From the NCBI GenBank assembly GCA_016716275.1, contig JADJWR010000004.1, positions 1 to 64,000 on the forward strand: 64,000 bases of DNA, written 5' to 3'. Numbering within the stretch: position 1 is the first letter of the stretch; each line of letters begins with the position of its first letter. The stretch is from Burkholderiales bacterium (GTDB lineage Bacteria > Pseudomonadota > Gammaproteobacteria > Burkholderiales > Burkholderiaceae_F). Made by a program: the position numbers and the translations under genes. Of this stretch, positions 44,619-53,687 are shown piece by piece. The notes beneath the pieces are model-generated. The model saw nothing but the letters and a program-made list of their open reading frames with translations, searched no databases and was not told the origin of the DNA.

Positions 44619-45725
44619 CTAGATCCGCATCGGCATCACGACGTACTTGAACTTCTCGCTGTCGGGCATGGTGATCAGCGCGCTGCCGAGCGCGTCGCCG
44701 AGCGCGAAGCTGACCCGCTCGCACTTCAGGTTGGCCAGCACGTCGAGCAGGTAGGTGACGTTGAAGCCGATGTCGAGCCCGTCGCCGCTGTAGTCGATCT
44801 CGAGCTCCTCCTGAGCGTCTTCCTGGTCGGAGTTGGTCGAGTTGATCTTCAGGCTGCCGGGCCCGAGCACCAGGCGCACGCCCTTGAACTTGTCGGTGGT
44901 CAGGATCGCCGCCCGCTGCAGCGCCGCCGACAGCAGCTCGCGCCCGACATCGAAGCGGCGCGTGTTGCCCGACGGGATCACCTTGGTGTAGTCGGGGAAC
45001 TTGCCCTCGACCAGCTTGGAGATCAGCTCGATGCCGCCGAAGGAGAACTTCACCTGGCTCGCCGCCATCTGCACGCGCACCGGTTCGTCGGGGCTGTCCG
45101 GCAGCAGGCGCGACAGTTCGTGGATCGTCTTGCGCGGGATGATCGCCTCGATGCGGCCGCTGGCGGCGCCGTCCTTGGCGACCTCGCACAGGCCCAGCCG
45201 GTGGCCGTCGGTCGCCACCGCACGCACCGTCTGCCCGTCGAGCACCAGCAGCATGCCGTTCAGGTAGTAGCGGATGTCCTGCGCCGCCATCGCGTAGTGG
45301 ACCATCGACAGCAGGTACTTCAGCGTGCCGGCCAGCAGTTCGAAGTCGGCGCTGTACTCGGCGGCCGCGACCGCCGGGAACTCATCGGCCGCCATCGTCT
45401 GCAGGTTGAAGCGGCTGCGGCCCGACTGCACGGTGATCTTCTTGCCGGCGAGCGACAGCGCAACGTCGGCCTCGGGCAGCGCGCGCAGGATGTCGACCAG
45501 CTTGCGTGCCGAGACGGTGGTTGCCGCCGCGTCACGGCCGGCGCCGATGGCAGCGGCGGTCTGGATCTGGATCTCCAGGTCGGTGGCGGTGAACGAGACG
45601 TTCTCGCCGTCCTTGCGCACCAGCACGTTGGCGAGGATCGGCAGGGTCTGCCGACGCTCGACGATGCCGCTGACCACCTGCAGCGGCTTGAGCAACGCAT
45701 CGCGGCCGGCTTTGACGAGTTGCAT
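44619..45725 (-). CDS. dnaN: DNA polymerase III beta sliding clamp
   Basis: Ring-shaped processivity clamp, 368 residues in three similar domains. Start MQLVKAGRDALLKPLQVVSG; later blocks include ILANVLVRKDGENVSFTATD, VRAVATDGHRLGLCE and KFKYVVMPMRI at the end, the classical clamp C-terminus. ATG 45725 follows a purine-rich AAAGGAAAA. The gene lies between dnaA and gyrB, the conserved order at the origin. Confidence 0.97.
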   Translation of the reverse strand: MQLVKAGRDALLKPLQVVSGIVERRQTLPILANVLVRKDGENVSFTATDLEIQIQTAAAIGAGRDAAATTVSARKLVDILRALPEADVALSLAGKKITVQSGRSRFNLQTMAADEFPAVAAAEYSADFELLAGTLKYLLSMVHYAMAAQDIRYYLNGMLLVLDGQTVRAVATDGHRLGLCEVAKDGAASGRIEAIIPRKTIHELSRLLPDSPDEPVRVQMAASQVKFSFGGIELISKLVEGKFPDYTKVIPSGNTRRFDVGRELLSAALQRAAILTTDKFKGVRLVLGPGSLKINSTNSDQEDAQEELEIDYSGDGLDIGFNVTYLLDVLANLKCERVSFALGDALGSALITMPDSEKFKYVVMPMRI

Positions 45726-45868
45726 TGTTTTCCTTTTCTCTCTCAACAAGAAAAGCTAGTTAATAAAGGCCGACGACGGCTGGGGAAAAGCAGCGACTGC
45801 GCTTGTCGAACAGCGACTTGCGGCAGATGGAAGCCTGTGGGCAGGCCGTTGGCGGCGATGCACGGCGG

Positions 45869-45960
45869 CTGTGGACAGTGCAGGACAAGTTGGGCGGCTT
45901 TTCGGGCAACCGCGCATTTTCCCACGGCTGTCCACAGTCGTGCAGCCGCCCTGTCCACAG
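45869..45960. promoter_or_regulatory. Three CTGTCCACAG decamers between dnaA and dnaN
   Basis: CTGTGGACAG at 45869-45878 and CTGTCCACAG at 45928-45937 and 45951-45960; the first is the inverted form. They share CCACA with the DnaA box and lie in the 262-base dnaA-dnaN gap. They may be DnaA-family sites controlling dnaN or part of the origin. Confidence 0.5.
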
Positions 45961-45987
45961 GGTCCGCGGCGCTGCGGCGGACCCGTT

Positions 45988-47382
45988 TCAACTCTTCAGC
46001 GCCTGCTCGAGCACGTGCAGCGCGTGGTTCAGTTCGCTGTCGCTGCTGCGGTGCTGGCGGATCTTGCGCACCGCGTGCAGTACCGTGGTGTGATCGCGGC
46101 CGCCGAACAGCTCGCCGATCTCGGGCAGGCTCTTCTGTGTCATTTCCTTCGCCAGGTACATGGCGACCTGGCGCGGCATGGCGATCGAATTGGGCCGTCG
46201 CTTGCTGAACATGTCGGCGACCTTGATCTTGTAGTAGTCGGCGACCGTCTTCTGGATCAGCTCTACCGTGACCTGGCCGGTGCTGGCGCCGAGCAGGTCC
46301 TTCAGCGCCTCGCGCGCCAGCTCGACCGACAGTGGCCGGCCGTGGAACGAGGCGAAGGCTAGGATCTTGCGCAGCGCGCCTTCGAGCTCTCGCACGTTGC
46401 TGCGCAGGTTCTTGGCGATGAAGAAGGCGACTTCCTCCGACAGCTCGGCCCGCTCCAGCTCCGCCTTCTTCAGCAGGATCGCCACCCGCATTTCCAGCTC
46501 CGGCGGCTCGATGCCGACCGTCAAGCCCACCGAGAAGCGCGACACCAGCCGCTCCTCGATGTCCTTCAGTTCCTTCGGGTAGGTGTCCGAGGTGATGATG
46601 ATCTGCTTGCGGCCGGCGACCAGCGCCTCGAAGGCGTAGAAGAACTCCTCCTGGGTGCGGCTCTTGCCGCCGAAGAACTGGATGTCGTCGATCAGCAGCA
46701 GGTCGAGCGAGTGGTAGTAGCGCTTGAACTCGTCGAAGGCCTTCTTCTGGTAGGCACGGACGACGTCGCTGACGTACTGCTCGGCGTGGATATAGCGGAC
46801 CTTGGCGTTCGGCTTGCGCGCCAGGATGCCGTTGCCGACCGCGTGCACCAGGTGCGTCTTGCCCAGGCCGACGCCGCCGTAGAGAAACAGCGGGTTGTAC
46901 GAGCTGCCCGGGTTGTCGGCCACCTGCATCGCAGCCGCTCGGGCCAGCTGGTTGGCCTTGCCGGTCACGAAGGTGTCGAAGGTCAGCCCGGACTGCAGCC
47001 GGGCACGTTCGACATGCTCGATGGCGCCTGTCGCCGGCAGGGTCGCGCCGTCGTTGAGCAGCCGGGGTCTGCTGTCACCCGTCGCCGGCAGGTCGGCGGC
47101 CGGTTCGTCATCGTCACCGTCGGCCTCTGCGGGCGACAGCGACGAGACCTCGAAGTGGACGTCGACCGGATGCCGGGCCAGTTCCGCCGCCGCCGCGCGA
47201 ATCCGCGCGGCAAAATGGCTCAGCACGGTATCGAGCTTCAGCCGGCTCGGCGCGCCGAGCCGCAGGCGCCGGCCTTCGGGGTCGTAGTCGATCGCCCGCA
47301 GAGGCTTGATCCAGGCGACGTACTGTTGTGGCGTGAGTTCGCGCTCCAGCACCCTGGAGCAGTCTTGCCAGATCTGAATCAT
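45988..47382 (-). CDS. dnaA: Chromosomal replication initiator DnaA
   Basis: 464-residue AAA+ initiator. Domain I: IQIWQDCSRVLERELTPQQY. Domain III: Walker A LYGGVGLGKTHLVHAV, Walker B LLLIDDIQFFGGK, arginine-finger region SRFSVGLTVGIEPPE. Domain IV carries the DnaA signature GGRDHTTVLHAVRKI. Domain II is an acidic linker (residues about 85-110). ATG 47382. Three DnaA boxes lie just upstream. Confidence 0.98.
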   Translation of the reverse strand: MIQIWQDCSRVLERELTPQQYVAWIKPLRAIDYDPEGRRLRLGAPSRLKLDTVLSHFAARIRAAAAELARHPVDVHFEVSSLSPAEADGDDDEPAADLPATGDSRPRLLNDGATLPATGAIEHVERARLQSGLTFDTFVTGKANQLARAAAMQVADNPGSSYNPLFLYGGVGLGKTHLVHAVGNGILARKPNAKVRYIHAEQYVSDVVRAYQKKAFDEFKRYYHSLDLLLIDDIQFFGGKSRTQEEFFYAFEALVAGRKQIIITSDTYPKELKDIEERLVSRFSVGLTVGIEPPELEMRVAILLKKAELERAELSEEVAFFIAKNLRSNVRELEGALRKILAFASFHGRPLSVELAREALKDLLGASTGQVTVELIQKTVADYYKIKVADMFSKRRPNSIAMPRQVAMYLAKEMTQKSLPEIGELFGGRDHTTVLHAVRKIRQHRSSDSELNHALHVLEQALKS

Positions 47383-47604
47383 CTACGTTTCTTTTCAGCC
47401 CCCTCGCGGCCGATTGACCGGATTCCGGGCTCGGCGTCTTAGTTATTCGGAAATAGCCGCTTTTTCGGCGGACTTGGCAACAGTTACCGCTGCTTATTGT
47501 TGTTCCTGGCCCTGACCGACCCATTGCGAGCGTCACATCGATGCGCTGGCCCAGCCGTCGTTGCCGCGATTCGCGATGCCGCAGTCTAGCCATCGCACCA
47601 TGCC

Positions 47605-47613
47605 TTATCCACA
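47605..47613 (+). promoter_or_regulatory. DnaA box, perfect consensus
   Basis: TTATCCACA, identical to the strongest DnaA-binding consensus. Confidence 0.85.
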
Positions 47614-47747
47614 GCGCGGACGTCGTTGCACAGTCGATAAGCATGAACAAACTGAGACCTGGGTGATGATTCGGCGATAGTGGATGCTTACATACCGCGA
47701 TGCCCGCTTTTTGGGCCGGGCAAATTTTTTTTTGCCCGTGATGCGCT

Positions 47748-47756
47748 TGTGAATAA
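47748..47756 (-). promoter_or_regulatory. DnaA box
   Basis: Reads TTATTCACA on the minus strand, a match to TTWTNCACA. Confidence 0.75.
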
Positions 47757-47768
47757 GGGCGGGAAACC

Positions 47769-47777
47769 TGTGGAAAA
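47769..47777 (-). promoter_or_regulatory. DnaA box
   Basis: Reads TTTTCCACA on the minus strand, a match to TTWTNCACA, 21 bases (two helix turns) from the neighbouring box. Confidence 0.75.
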
Positions 47778-47978
47778 CCGGCCGACGGGCCGGGCAACCG
47801 CGCGGCGCGACCGGCTGGTTTGACGGGCTTCGGCCGATCGCTTCTAATAGCGGGCTTTTCGCGGCCGGGCAGAATCATCTACCGGCGCGGCGAGCCGCCG
47901 CGAGACCGTGCCGCAGCCTGCGCCGGTGCGCGGCATCGCCTTCGGGCGCCGCGCCGAGCATCCTGCAGGAAACCTGAT

Positions 47979-48119
47979 ATGTCTACCAAACGCACCTTCC
48001 AGCCCTCGGTCGTCAAGCGCAAGCGCACGCACGGCTTTCTTGTTCGAATGAGGACGCGCGGCGGCCGTGCGGTCTTGAATGCGCGCCGCGCCAAGGGCCG
48101 CAAGCGCCTCGCCGCCTGA
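47979..48119 (+). CDS. rpmH: 50S ribosomal protein L34
   Basis: 46-residue basic ribosomal protein, MSTKRTFQPSVVKRKRTHGF with the invariant RTRGGRAVLNARRAKGRKRL. Component of the large subunit near the tunnel. Always next to rnpA near the origin; here the rnpA frame begins inside its 3' end. Confidence 0.97.
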   Translation: MSTKRTFQPSVVKRKRTHGFLVRMRTRGGRAVLNARRAKGRKRLAA

Positions 48120-48558
48120 GCGGGCGGCTGCCAACGTCCTGGAACGCCTGCCGGCCTCCCGCCGGCTGCGTTCGCCCGCCCAGTTCGTCGCCGTGACCTC
48201 CGACCCCCAGGCGCTCCGCGCGGGTCGACGGTGGCTGTCGATCGTCAGCCGCATGCGGGCCGACGCCGACGCCGCGCCTGTACGGTTCGGCTTCACCGCG
48301 TCCCGCCGCCACGCGCGGCGGTCGATCGACCGCAACACCGCCAAACGGGTCCTGCGCGAGGCTGCGCGCCGTCATATCGCCGAGCTCGACGCCGCGGCGG
48401 GAGGCCGCTCGGTCGATGTCGTGCTGCGGCTGAAGGCCGCTGCGCCTGCCGCCGAAGCGCTGTCTCGCAGCGACTGGAAAGCGGCGCTGCGGTCCGAGGC
48501 CGACGCGCTGCTGGCCCAGCTTGCCCAGCGCCTTCGCGGCGGCGGGGACGCCCGGTGA
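48079..48558 (+). CDS. rnpA: Ribonuclease P protein component
   Basis: Protein subunit of RNase P, which matures tRNA 5' ends. Conserved parts: LPASRRLRSPAQFVAV at the family's usual N-terminus and the RNR motif SIDRNTAKRVLREAARRHI. The only ATG in frame (48079) lies inside rpmH and would give 159 residues, about 40 more than usual. The usual start region near LERLPASRR (48140) has no ATG or GTG, only CTG. So translation either begins within rpmH or uses a rare start. Confidence 0.9.
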   Translation: MRAAPRAASASPPERAAANVLERLPASRRLRSPAQFVAVTSDPQALRAGRRWLSIVSRMRADADAAPVRFGFTASRRHARRSIDRNTAKRVLREAARRHIAELDAAAGGRSVDVVLRLKAAAPAAEALSRSDWKAALRSEADALLAQLAQRLRGGGDAR

Positions 48559-48836
48559 AGTCGCTGCTGCTGGCGCTGCTGCGCGCCTACCAGTACCTGC
48601 TGTCGCCCTGGGTCGGCGGCAGCTGCCGCTACTGGCCGACCTGCTCCGAGTACTCGCGCGAGGCGATCGAGACGCACGGCGCCGCCCGCGGGACCTACAT
48701 GACGATCGCCAGGCTGGCGCGCTGCCACCCGTACGGCGCCGGTGGCGTCGATCCGGTGCCGGCGAGCTTCCGCTGGCGCTGCTGGTGCGCCGACCGCACT
48801 CCGCCCGACGGCCAACCCAGAACCTCTGAAAGATGA
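48555..48836 (+). CDS. yidD: Membrane protein insertion efficiency factor YidD
   Basis: 93-residue protein: AYQYLLSPWVGGSCRYWPTC then SEYSREAIETHG and RLARCHPYGAGGVDPVP, all family hallmarks with the conserved Cys. It assists YidC in inserting membrane proteins at the inner face of the inner membrane. GTG 48555 overlaps the rnpA stop as GTGA. Confidence 0.96.
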   Translation: MKSLLLALLRAYQYLLSPWVGGSCRYWPTCSEYSREAIETHGAARGTYMTIARLARCHPYGAGGVDPVPASFRWRCWCADRTPPDGQPRTSER

Positions 48837-48844
48837 AGGAAGGC

Positions 48845-50611
48845 ATGGATTTCCAGCGCACCGTCCTGTGGGTGATCTTCGCAATGTCGCTGCTGTTCCT
48901 CTGGGACGGCTGGCAGCGCTACCAGGGGCGGCCGTCGCTGCTCGGCGGCCCGCCGGCGCCGACGGCGAGCATGGAAGGCAACGCCCCGCCGGCAACGGCG
49001 GCGCCGGCCGTGCCGGCGCCTGCCGCCGATTCGAGCGTGCCGCAGCCGAGCGCCACGCCGGCGCCCGCGGCTGCCGCGCCGGGGTCCCCTGCCGCCGTCG
49101 AGCCGCCGGCACTGTCGACCGCCGGCCCGACGCCGGGCCAGAAGGTGCGCGTCGAAACGGATCTGCTGCGCGCCGACTTCGATCTCGCCGGCGCGGTGCT
49201 TGCTCGCGCCGAACTGCTGCAGCACCGCGTCGCGCCGGACTGGACCGCCGCCGGCCTGCTGGCGCTGGTCACCGGCAAGAAGCAGGATCGCGACGCCAAC
49301 GTGGTGCTGCTCGAGGTCAGCCCGACCCGGGTCTACGTCGCACAGAGCGGCCTGATCGGCGGCGCCGAGCTGCCGTCGCACCGCACGCCGTTCGTCAAGC
49401 TAGACGGGCCGACGCGGCTCGAGCCGGGTCAGGACAAGCTGGAGGTGAGGTTCGTCGCCGAGTCCGGCGGCGTGCGGATGACCAAGACCTACACCTTCCG
49501 CCGTGGCCAGTACGCGATCGACGTGCGCCACGACATCGAGAACATCGGCCAGGCCGAGGTGCAGCCGTCGGTGTACCTGCAGCTGATGCGCGACGGCAAC
49601 AAGCCGGAAGGCGAGTCCGGCATGTACTACACCTTCACCGGCCCGGCGGTCTTCTCGGAGGCCGCCAAGTTCCAGAAGCTCGACTTCGCCGACATCGACA
49701 AGCGCAAGCAGTCGCACGTGACCAGCGCCGACAACGGCTGGATCTCGATGATCCAGCACTACTTCGTCTCGGCCTGGGTGCCGCCGGCCGGCAAGGCGCG
49801 CGAGAACTACTCGCGCGCGGTGGACAAGAACCTGTACGCGGTCGGCACCATCAGTCCGCTGGGCGCGATCGCGCCGGGTGCGTCGGCGAGCTTCCAGTCG
49901 ACGCTTTACGTCGGCCCGCAGGAGCAGCGCGCGCTGGAGACGATCGCGCCGGGGCTCGAACTGGTGGTCGACTACGGCTGGCTCACCGTGATCGCCAAGC
50001 CGCTGTTCTGGCTGCTGCAGTTCCTGCACGGCCTGGTCGGCAACTGGGGCTGGGCGATCGTGCTGCTTACCGTGCTGATCAAGGCGGCCTTTTATCCGCT
50101 GTCGGCGGCCAGCTACAAGTCGATGGCCAAGATGAAGGAAGTCACGCCGCGGCTGATGAAGCTGCGTGAGCAGTACGGCGACGACAAGCAGAAGCTCAAC
50201 GTCGCGATGATGGAGCTTTACAAGACCGAGAAGATCAACCCGCTCGGCGGCTGCCTGCCGATCCTGGTGCAGATCCCGGTGTTCATCGCCCTGTACTGGG
50301 TGCTGCTGGCCAGCGCGGAGATGCGCAACCAGCCGTGGATCCTGTGGGTCACCGATCTGGCCACGCCGGACCCGTGGTTCATCCTGCCGCTGCTGATGAT
50401 GGCGACCATGTGGATCCAGTACAAACTGAACCCGACGCCGCCCGACCCGGTGCAGGCCAAGGTGATGGCGGCGATGCCGTTCATCTTCGGCATCATGTTC
50501 TTCATGTTCCCGGCCGGCCTGGTGCTGTACTGGCTGGTGAACAACATCCTGTCGATCACCCAGCAGTGGTACGTGACCAGGCAGATCGCCGCCGCCAGGC
50601 CGGTCGGCTAG
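48845..50611 (+). CDS. yidC: Membrane protein insertase YidC
   Basis: 588-residue Oxa1/YidC insertase. N-terminal helix TVLWVIFAMSLLFLWDGW, a large periplasmic domain preceded by a Pro/Ala-rich linker (residues 40-95), and five conserved C-terminal helices including NWGWAIVLLTVLIKAAFYPL, NPLGGCLPILVQIPVFIALY and the last FPAGLVLYWLVNNILSITQQ. ATG 48845 is preferred to ATG 48833 because AAGGAAGG lies directly before it; the earlier one overlaps the yidD stop. Confidence 0.97.
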   Translation: MDFQRTVLWVIFAMSLLFLWDGWQRYQGRPSLLGGPPAPTASMEGNAPPATAAPAVPAPAADSSVPQPSATPAPAAAAPGSPAAVEPPALSTAGPTPGQKVRVETDLLRADFDLAGAVLARAELLQHRVAPDWTAAGLLALVTGKKQDRDANVVLLEVSPTRVYVAQSGLIGGAELPSHRTPFVKLDGPTRLEPGQDKLEVRFVAESGGVRMTKTYTFRRGQYAIDVRHDIENIGQAEVQPSVYLQLMRDGNKPEGESGMYYTFTGPAVFSEAAKFQKLDFADIDKRKQSHVTSADNGWISMIQHYFVSAWVPPAGKARENYSRAVDKNLYAVGTISPLGAIAPGASASFQSTLYVGPQEQRALETIAPGLELVVDYGWLTVIAKPLFWLLQFLHGLVGNWGWAIVLLTVLIKAAFYPLSAASYKSMAKMKEVTPRLMKLREQYGDDKQKLNVAMMELYKTEKINPLGGCLPILVQIPVFIALYWVLLASAEMRNQPWILWVTDLATPDPWFILPLLMMATMWIQYKLNPTPPDPVQAKVMAAMPFIFGIMFFMFPAGLVLYWLVNNILSITQQWYVTRQIAAARPVG

Positions 50612-50618
50612 AAGGCCG

Positions 50619-50912
50619 CTAGCGTCGCTGCAGCAGCAGGAACAGCGGCCAGATCCACAGCGACGCGGTCCACTTCAGCACCCGCGCTGCCGACAGGCCG
50701 CCCTGCTCGGCGCCGGCGGTGAGCTTGAAGACGACGAAGCCGCCGGCCAGCACGTAGGCGACCAGCCCCGTGTAGACCCAGGCGCGGCCGCCGTACTCCA
50801 GCGGCAGGCTGCCGCCGATGAACGCCGCGATCAGCACCGAGATCACCACCGCGATCAGCACGCCGGCAAGCGAGCGGCCGTACTTGATCAGCGGGTCGTT
50901 GTCGTAGGACAT
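50619..50912 (-). CDS. Small membrane protein of unknown function
   Basis: 97 residues with three hydrophobic segments: LAGVLIAVVISVLIAAFIGG, AWVYTGLVAYVLAGGFVVFK and a shorter C-terminal WIWPLFLLLQRR. No family recognised. It lies on the minus strand between yidC and mnmE, which otherwise are neighbours on the plus strand, and its start is 71 bases from the mnmE start. Reality is supported by the membrane pattern and by filling the gap exactly. Confidence 0.65.
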   Translation of the reverse strand: MSYDNDPLIKYGRSLAGVLIAVVISVLIAAFIGGSLPLEYGGRAWVYTGLVAYVLAGGFVVFKLTAGAEQGGLSAARVLKWTASLWIWPLFLLLQRR

Positions 50913-50983
50913 CGAGCGGGCAGCAAGGGCAGAGGCGGCAAGGGTACAAGAAGCCGTTGTCGCCGCTGTGTTAGCGTTTTTCC

Positions 50984-52375
50984 GTGTTCTCCGACCGCGA
51001 CCCGATTGCCGCCATCGCCACCGCGCCGGGTCGCGCCGGCATCGGCGTGGTGCGCGTCTCCGGCGCCGACTTGGCGCCGGTGATCGATGGGCTGCTCGGC
51101 ACGGGGCGCGCCGTCCGGTTGGCGCCACGGCACGCGACCTTCGCGCCATTCCTCGACGGGCAGGGCCGCGCGATCGACGAAGGCATCGCGCTGCTGTTCC
51201 CGGCGCCGCACTCGTACACCGGCGAGACGGTGCTGGAACTGCAGGGCCACGGCGGGCCGGTGGTGCTGCAGATGCTGCTCGCCCGCTGCCTGGAGGCGGG
51301 GCGGCCGATCGGCCTGCGGCTGGCCGCGCCGGGCGAGTTCACCCGCCGCGCCTTCCTCAACGACCGCCTCGACCTGGCGCAGGCCGAGGCGGTGGCCGAC
51401 CTGATCGACGCCGGCACCGAAGCGGCGGCGCGCTCGGCCAACCGCTCGCTGGCCGGCGAGTTCTCGCAGCGCATCGACGCACTGGTCGAGGCGCTGCTGG
51501 AGCTGCGCACGCTCATCGAGGCGACGCTGGATTTCCCCGAGGAGGAGATCGACTTCCTGCAGGCGGCCGACGCGCGCGGCCGGCTGGCGGCGATCCGCGC
51601 GCAACTCGACGAAGTGCTCGGCCGCGCCAGGCAGGGCGCGGTGCTGCGACACGGGCTGAACGTGGTGCTGGCAGGAAGCCCGAACGTCGGCAAGTCGAGC
51701 CTGCTCAACGCGCTGGCCGGCGAGGAGGTGGCGATCGTCACCCCGGTGGCCGGCACCACCCGCGACCGCATCGTGCAGCCGGTGGCGGTGCACGGCATCC
51801 TGCTCAACGTGATCGACACCGCCGGCCTACGGCCGAGCGAGGATCCGGTCGAGCGGATCGGCATCGAGCGGACGCTGGCCGAGGTGGCGCGCGCCGACGT
51901 GGTGCTGCACCTGGTCGACGCCACCGCGCCGGCGGCCGACGCCGAGGTGCTGGCGGCGGTAGGCCGGCATGTCGGTCGCGGCGTGCCGGTGCTCACCGTG
52001 CTCAACAAGATCGACCTCGCCGGCGAGCCGCCGCGGGCCGAGGGCGAGCGCATCTGGTTGTCGGCGAAGACCGGCGCCGGGCTCGACGGCCTGCGCGCGG
52101 CGCTTCTCGAGGTGGCCGGCTGGACCGCCTCGACCAGCGGCGAGACCGTGTTCCTCGCCCGCGAGCGGCACCTGCAGGCGCTGGCGCGGGCGCAGGAACA
52201 CCTGGCCGCCGCAGCGGCCTGCGCCGACGCCGAGCACGGCTACGGCAACGCGCAGCTGGAACTGTTCGCCGAGGAACTGCGGCTGGCCGGGCAACGGCTG
52301 GGCGAGATCACCGGCGAAGTCACCGCCGACGACCTGCTGGGAAGGATCTTTTCGCGGTTCTGCATCGGCAAGTAG
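50984..52375 (+). CDS. mnmE: tRNA modification GTPase MnmE
   Basis: 463-residue GTPase that with MnmG modifies U34 of tRNAs (cmnm5U). N-terminal folate-binding domain starts DPIAAIATAPGRAGIGVVRV. The G domain has VVLAGSPNVGKSSLLNAL, the switch DTAGLRPSEDPVERIGIER and NKID. The C-terminus is the invariant FCIGK with the catalytic Cys. GTG 50984 is the start. Confidence 0.97.
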   Translation: MFSDRDPIAAIATAPGRAGIGVVRVSGADLAPVIDGLLGTGRAVRLAPRHATFAPFLDGQGRAIDEGIALLFPAPHSYTGETVLELQGHGGPVVLQMLLARCLEAGRPIGLRLAAPGEFTRRAFLNDRLDLAQAEAVADLIDAGTEAAARSANRSLAGEFSQRIDALVEALLELRTLIEATLDFPEEEIDFLQAADARGRLAAIRAQLDEVLGRARQGAVLRHGLNVVLAGSPNVGKSSLLNALAGEEVAIVTPVAGTTRDRIVQPVAVHGILLNVIDTAGLRPSEDPVERIGIERTLAEVARADVVLHLVDATAPAADAEVLAAVGRHVGRGVPVLTVLNKIDLAGEPPRAEGERIWLSAKTGAGLDGLRAALLEVAGWTASTSGETVFLARERHLQALARAQEHLAAAAACADAEHGYGNAQLELFAEELRLAGQRLGEITGEVTADDLLGRIFSRFCIGK

Positions 52376-52760
52376 TTCGGGTTCCGGCAGGGCCTCGCCA
52401 CTTCCGGTGCCGCAAATCGCGCCAATAGTGTCCCAACGTTCTCAACCGAGTCGCTGGCAAGTTGATGATCTATCTTGGGAAATTGCCGATCGGGTCTGGT
52501 CTCGAATTGAACGTCGCGACGCAGACTTCGCCCTCGTTGCGGGCCGTGCCGGCAGCAGGTGGCGATGCATCGATGCGAGCTCGTTTTCGCGCGGGTCATG
52601 GCGCACCTGCCGCTGTCGACGTTCCGGTGATGCGTCGCCGGCTACCGCGGCGAGCATAAGGTCAAGCGCTTCTCGTGACGGCGGCGGGTGGGCAATTTTC
52701 AGCTAGGGCGTGCTGAATGGCAGCTGCGATATCGTTTCCGAATCGCCAGAGGAGGCCGCC
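52376..52760. other. Gene-free stretch between mnmE and panB
   Basis: About 385 bases, slightly richer in AT than the flanks. Short plus and minus frames have no recognisable product or ribosome site. No RNA gene or repeat seen. It ends with the panB ribosome site GAGGAGG. Confidence 0.5.
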
Positions 52761-53588
52761 ATGTCCTCGCACTCGTCCAACCCCCGCCTGACGCTGCACG
52801 ACCTGCGCAAGCTCGCCGCGACGCGCAAGCTGGCGATGCTGACCTGCTACGACGCTGCCTTCGCCGCGACGCTCGACGCGGCCGGGGTCGACATCATCCT
52901 GATCGGCGACTCGCTCGGCATGGTGGTGCAGGGGCACGACTCGACGCTGCCGGTGACCGTGGCCGACGTCGCCTATCACACCGCCTGCGTGGCGCGCGGC
53001 GCGGCGCGGCCGTGGATCATCGCCGACATGCCGTTCGGCTCGTTCCAGATTAGCCCCGAGCAGGCGTTCGCCAACGCGGTGACGCTGATGCAGGCAGGCG
53101 CCCAGATGGTCAAGATCGAGGGCGGCGCCGAGGTGGCGCCGACCGTCGAGTTCATGGTGAGGCGCGGCATCCCCGTCTGCGCCCACATCGGACTCACGCC
53201 GCAGCACGTCAACGTCTTCGGCGGCTACCGGGTGCAGGGGCGCAGGGCCGGCGCGGCCGGGCGGCTGCTGGAGGCGGCGCGGCTGCTGCAGGAGGCTGGC
53301 GCGGCGATGATGGTGATCGAGGCGGTGCCGGAGCCGCTGGCGCGACGCGTCGCCGAGGCGGTGCAAGTGATCACTATTGGCATCGGGGCCAGTGTGGCAT
53401 GCGCTGGCCAGGTGCTGGTGCTGCACGATCTGCTCGGTGCTGGTGTGGGCAAGCGGCCGCGCTTCGTGAAGAACTTCCTGCAAGGCGCAGCATCGCTCCA
53501 GGACGCAGTGGGCGCTTACGTCGCTGATGTCCGGGCGGGGCGCTTTCCCGGGCCGGAACACGTCTACCCGGAAGCCGCCGGCAACTGA
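52761..53588 (+). CDS. panB: 3-methyl-2-oxobutanoate hydroxymethyltransferase
   Basis: First enzyme of pantothenate synthesis (ketopantoate formation). 275 residues with LAMLTCYDAAFAATLDAAGV, LIGDSLGMVVQGHDSTLPVT (Mg-binding Asp), IKEGG-like KIEGGAEVAPTVEFM and AHIGLTPQHVNVFGGYRVQG. AGAGGAGG precedes ATG 52761. panC and panD are not adjacent. Confidence 0.96.
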   Translation: MSSHSSNPRLTLHDLRKLAATRKLAMLTCYDAAFAATLDAAGVDIILIGDSLGMVVQGHDSTLPVTVADVAYHTACVARGAARPWIIADMPFGSFQISPEQAFANAVTLMQAGAQMVKIEGGAEVAPTVEFMVRRGIPVCAHIGLTPQHVNVFGGYRVQGRRAGAAGRLLEAARLLQEAGAAMMVIEAVPEPLARRVAEAVQVITIGIGASVACAGQVLVLHDLLGAGVGKRPRFVKNFLQGAASLQDAVGAYVADVRAGRFPGPEHVYPEAAGN

Positions 53589-53687
53589 CCGCCGCGATTC
53601 GACCGGCCCGAGTGGTTCGACGCGCGGTCGGCCGACGGGCGGCCGCAAGTTACGCTTCGCGCGTTTCCTTACACGAGGGGCAAGTCA

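Larger units (their letters stand above)
47383..47978. other. Likely chromosomal origin (oriC) between dnaA and rpmH
   Basis: This 596-base gene-free stretch between divergent dnaA and rpmH holds three DnaA-box matches: TTATCCACA (47605-47613), TGTGAATAA (47748-47756) and TGTGGAAAA (47769-47777). It also has the only long T-run of the region, in the hairpin CGGGCAAA/TTTGCCCG at 47717-47738. AT content is much higher than in the flanks, as expected for an unwinding element. The gene context fits oriC of most betaproteobacteria. Confidence 0.85.

Noticed and set aside
47717..47738. Hairpin with T-run between dnaA and rpmH as an intrinsic terminator
   Set aside because: Neither flanking gene ends toward it; both start away from it. 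It fits an AT-rich part of the origin better.
52376..52760. Short frames between mnmE and panB
   Set aside because: No ribosome site, domain or membrane pattern; two overlapping frames on opposite strands are equally long.
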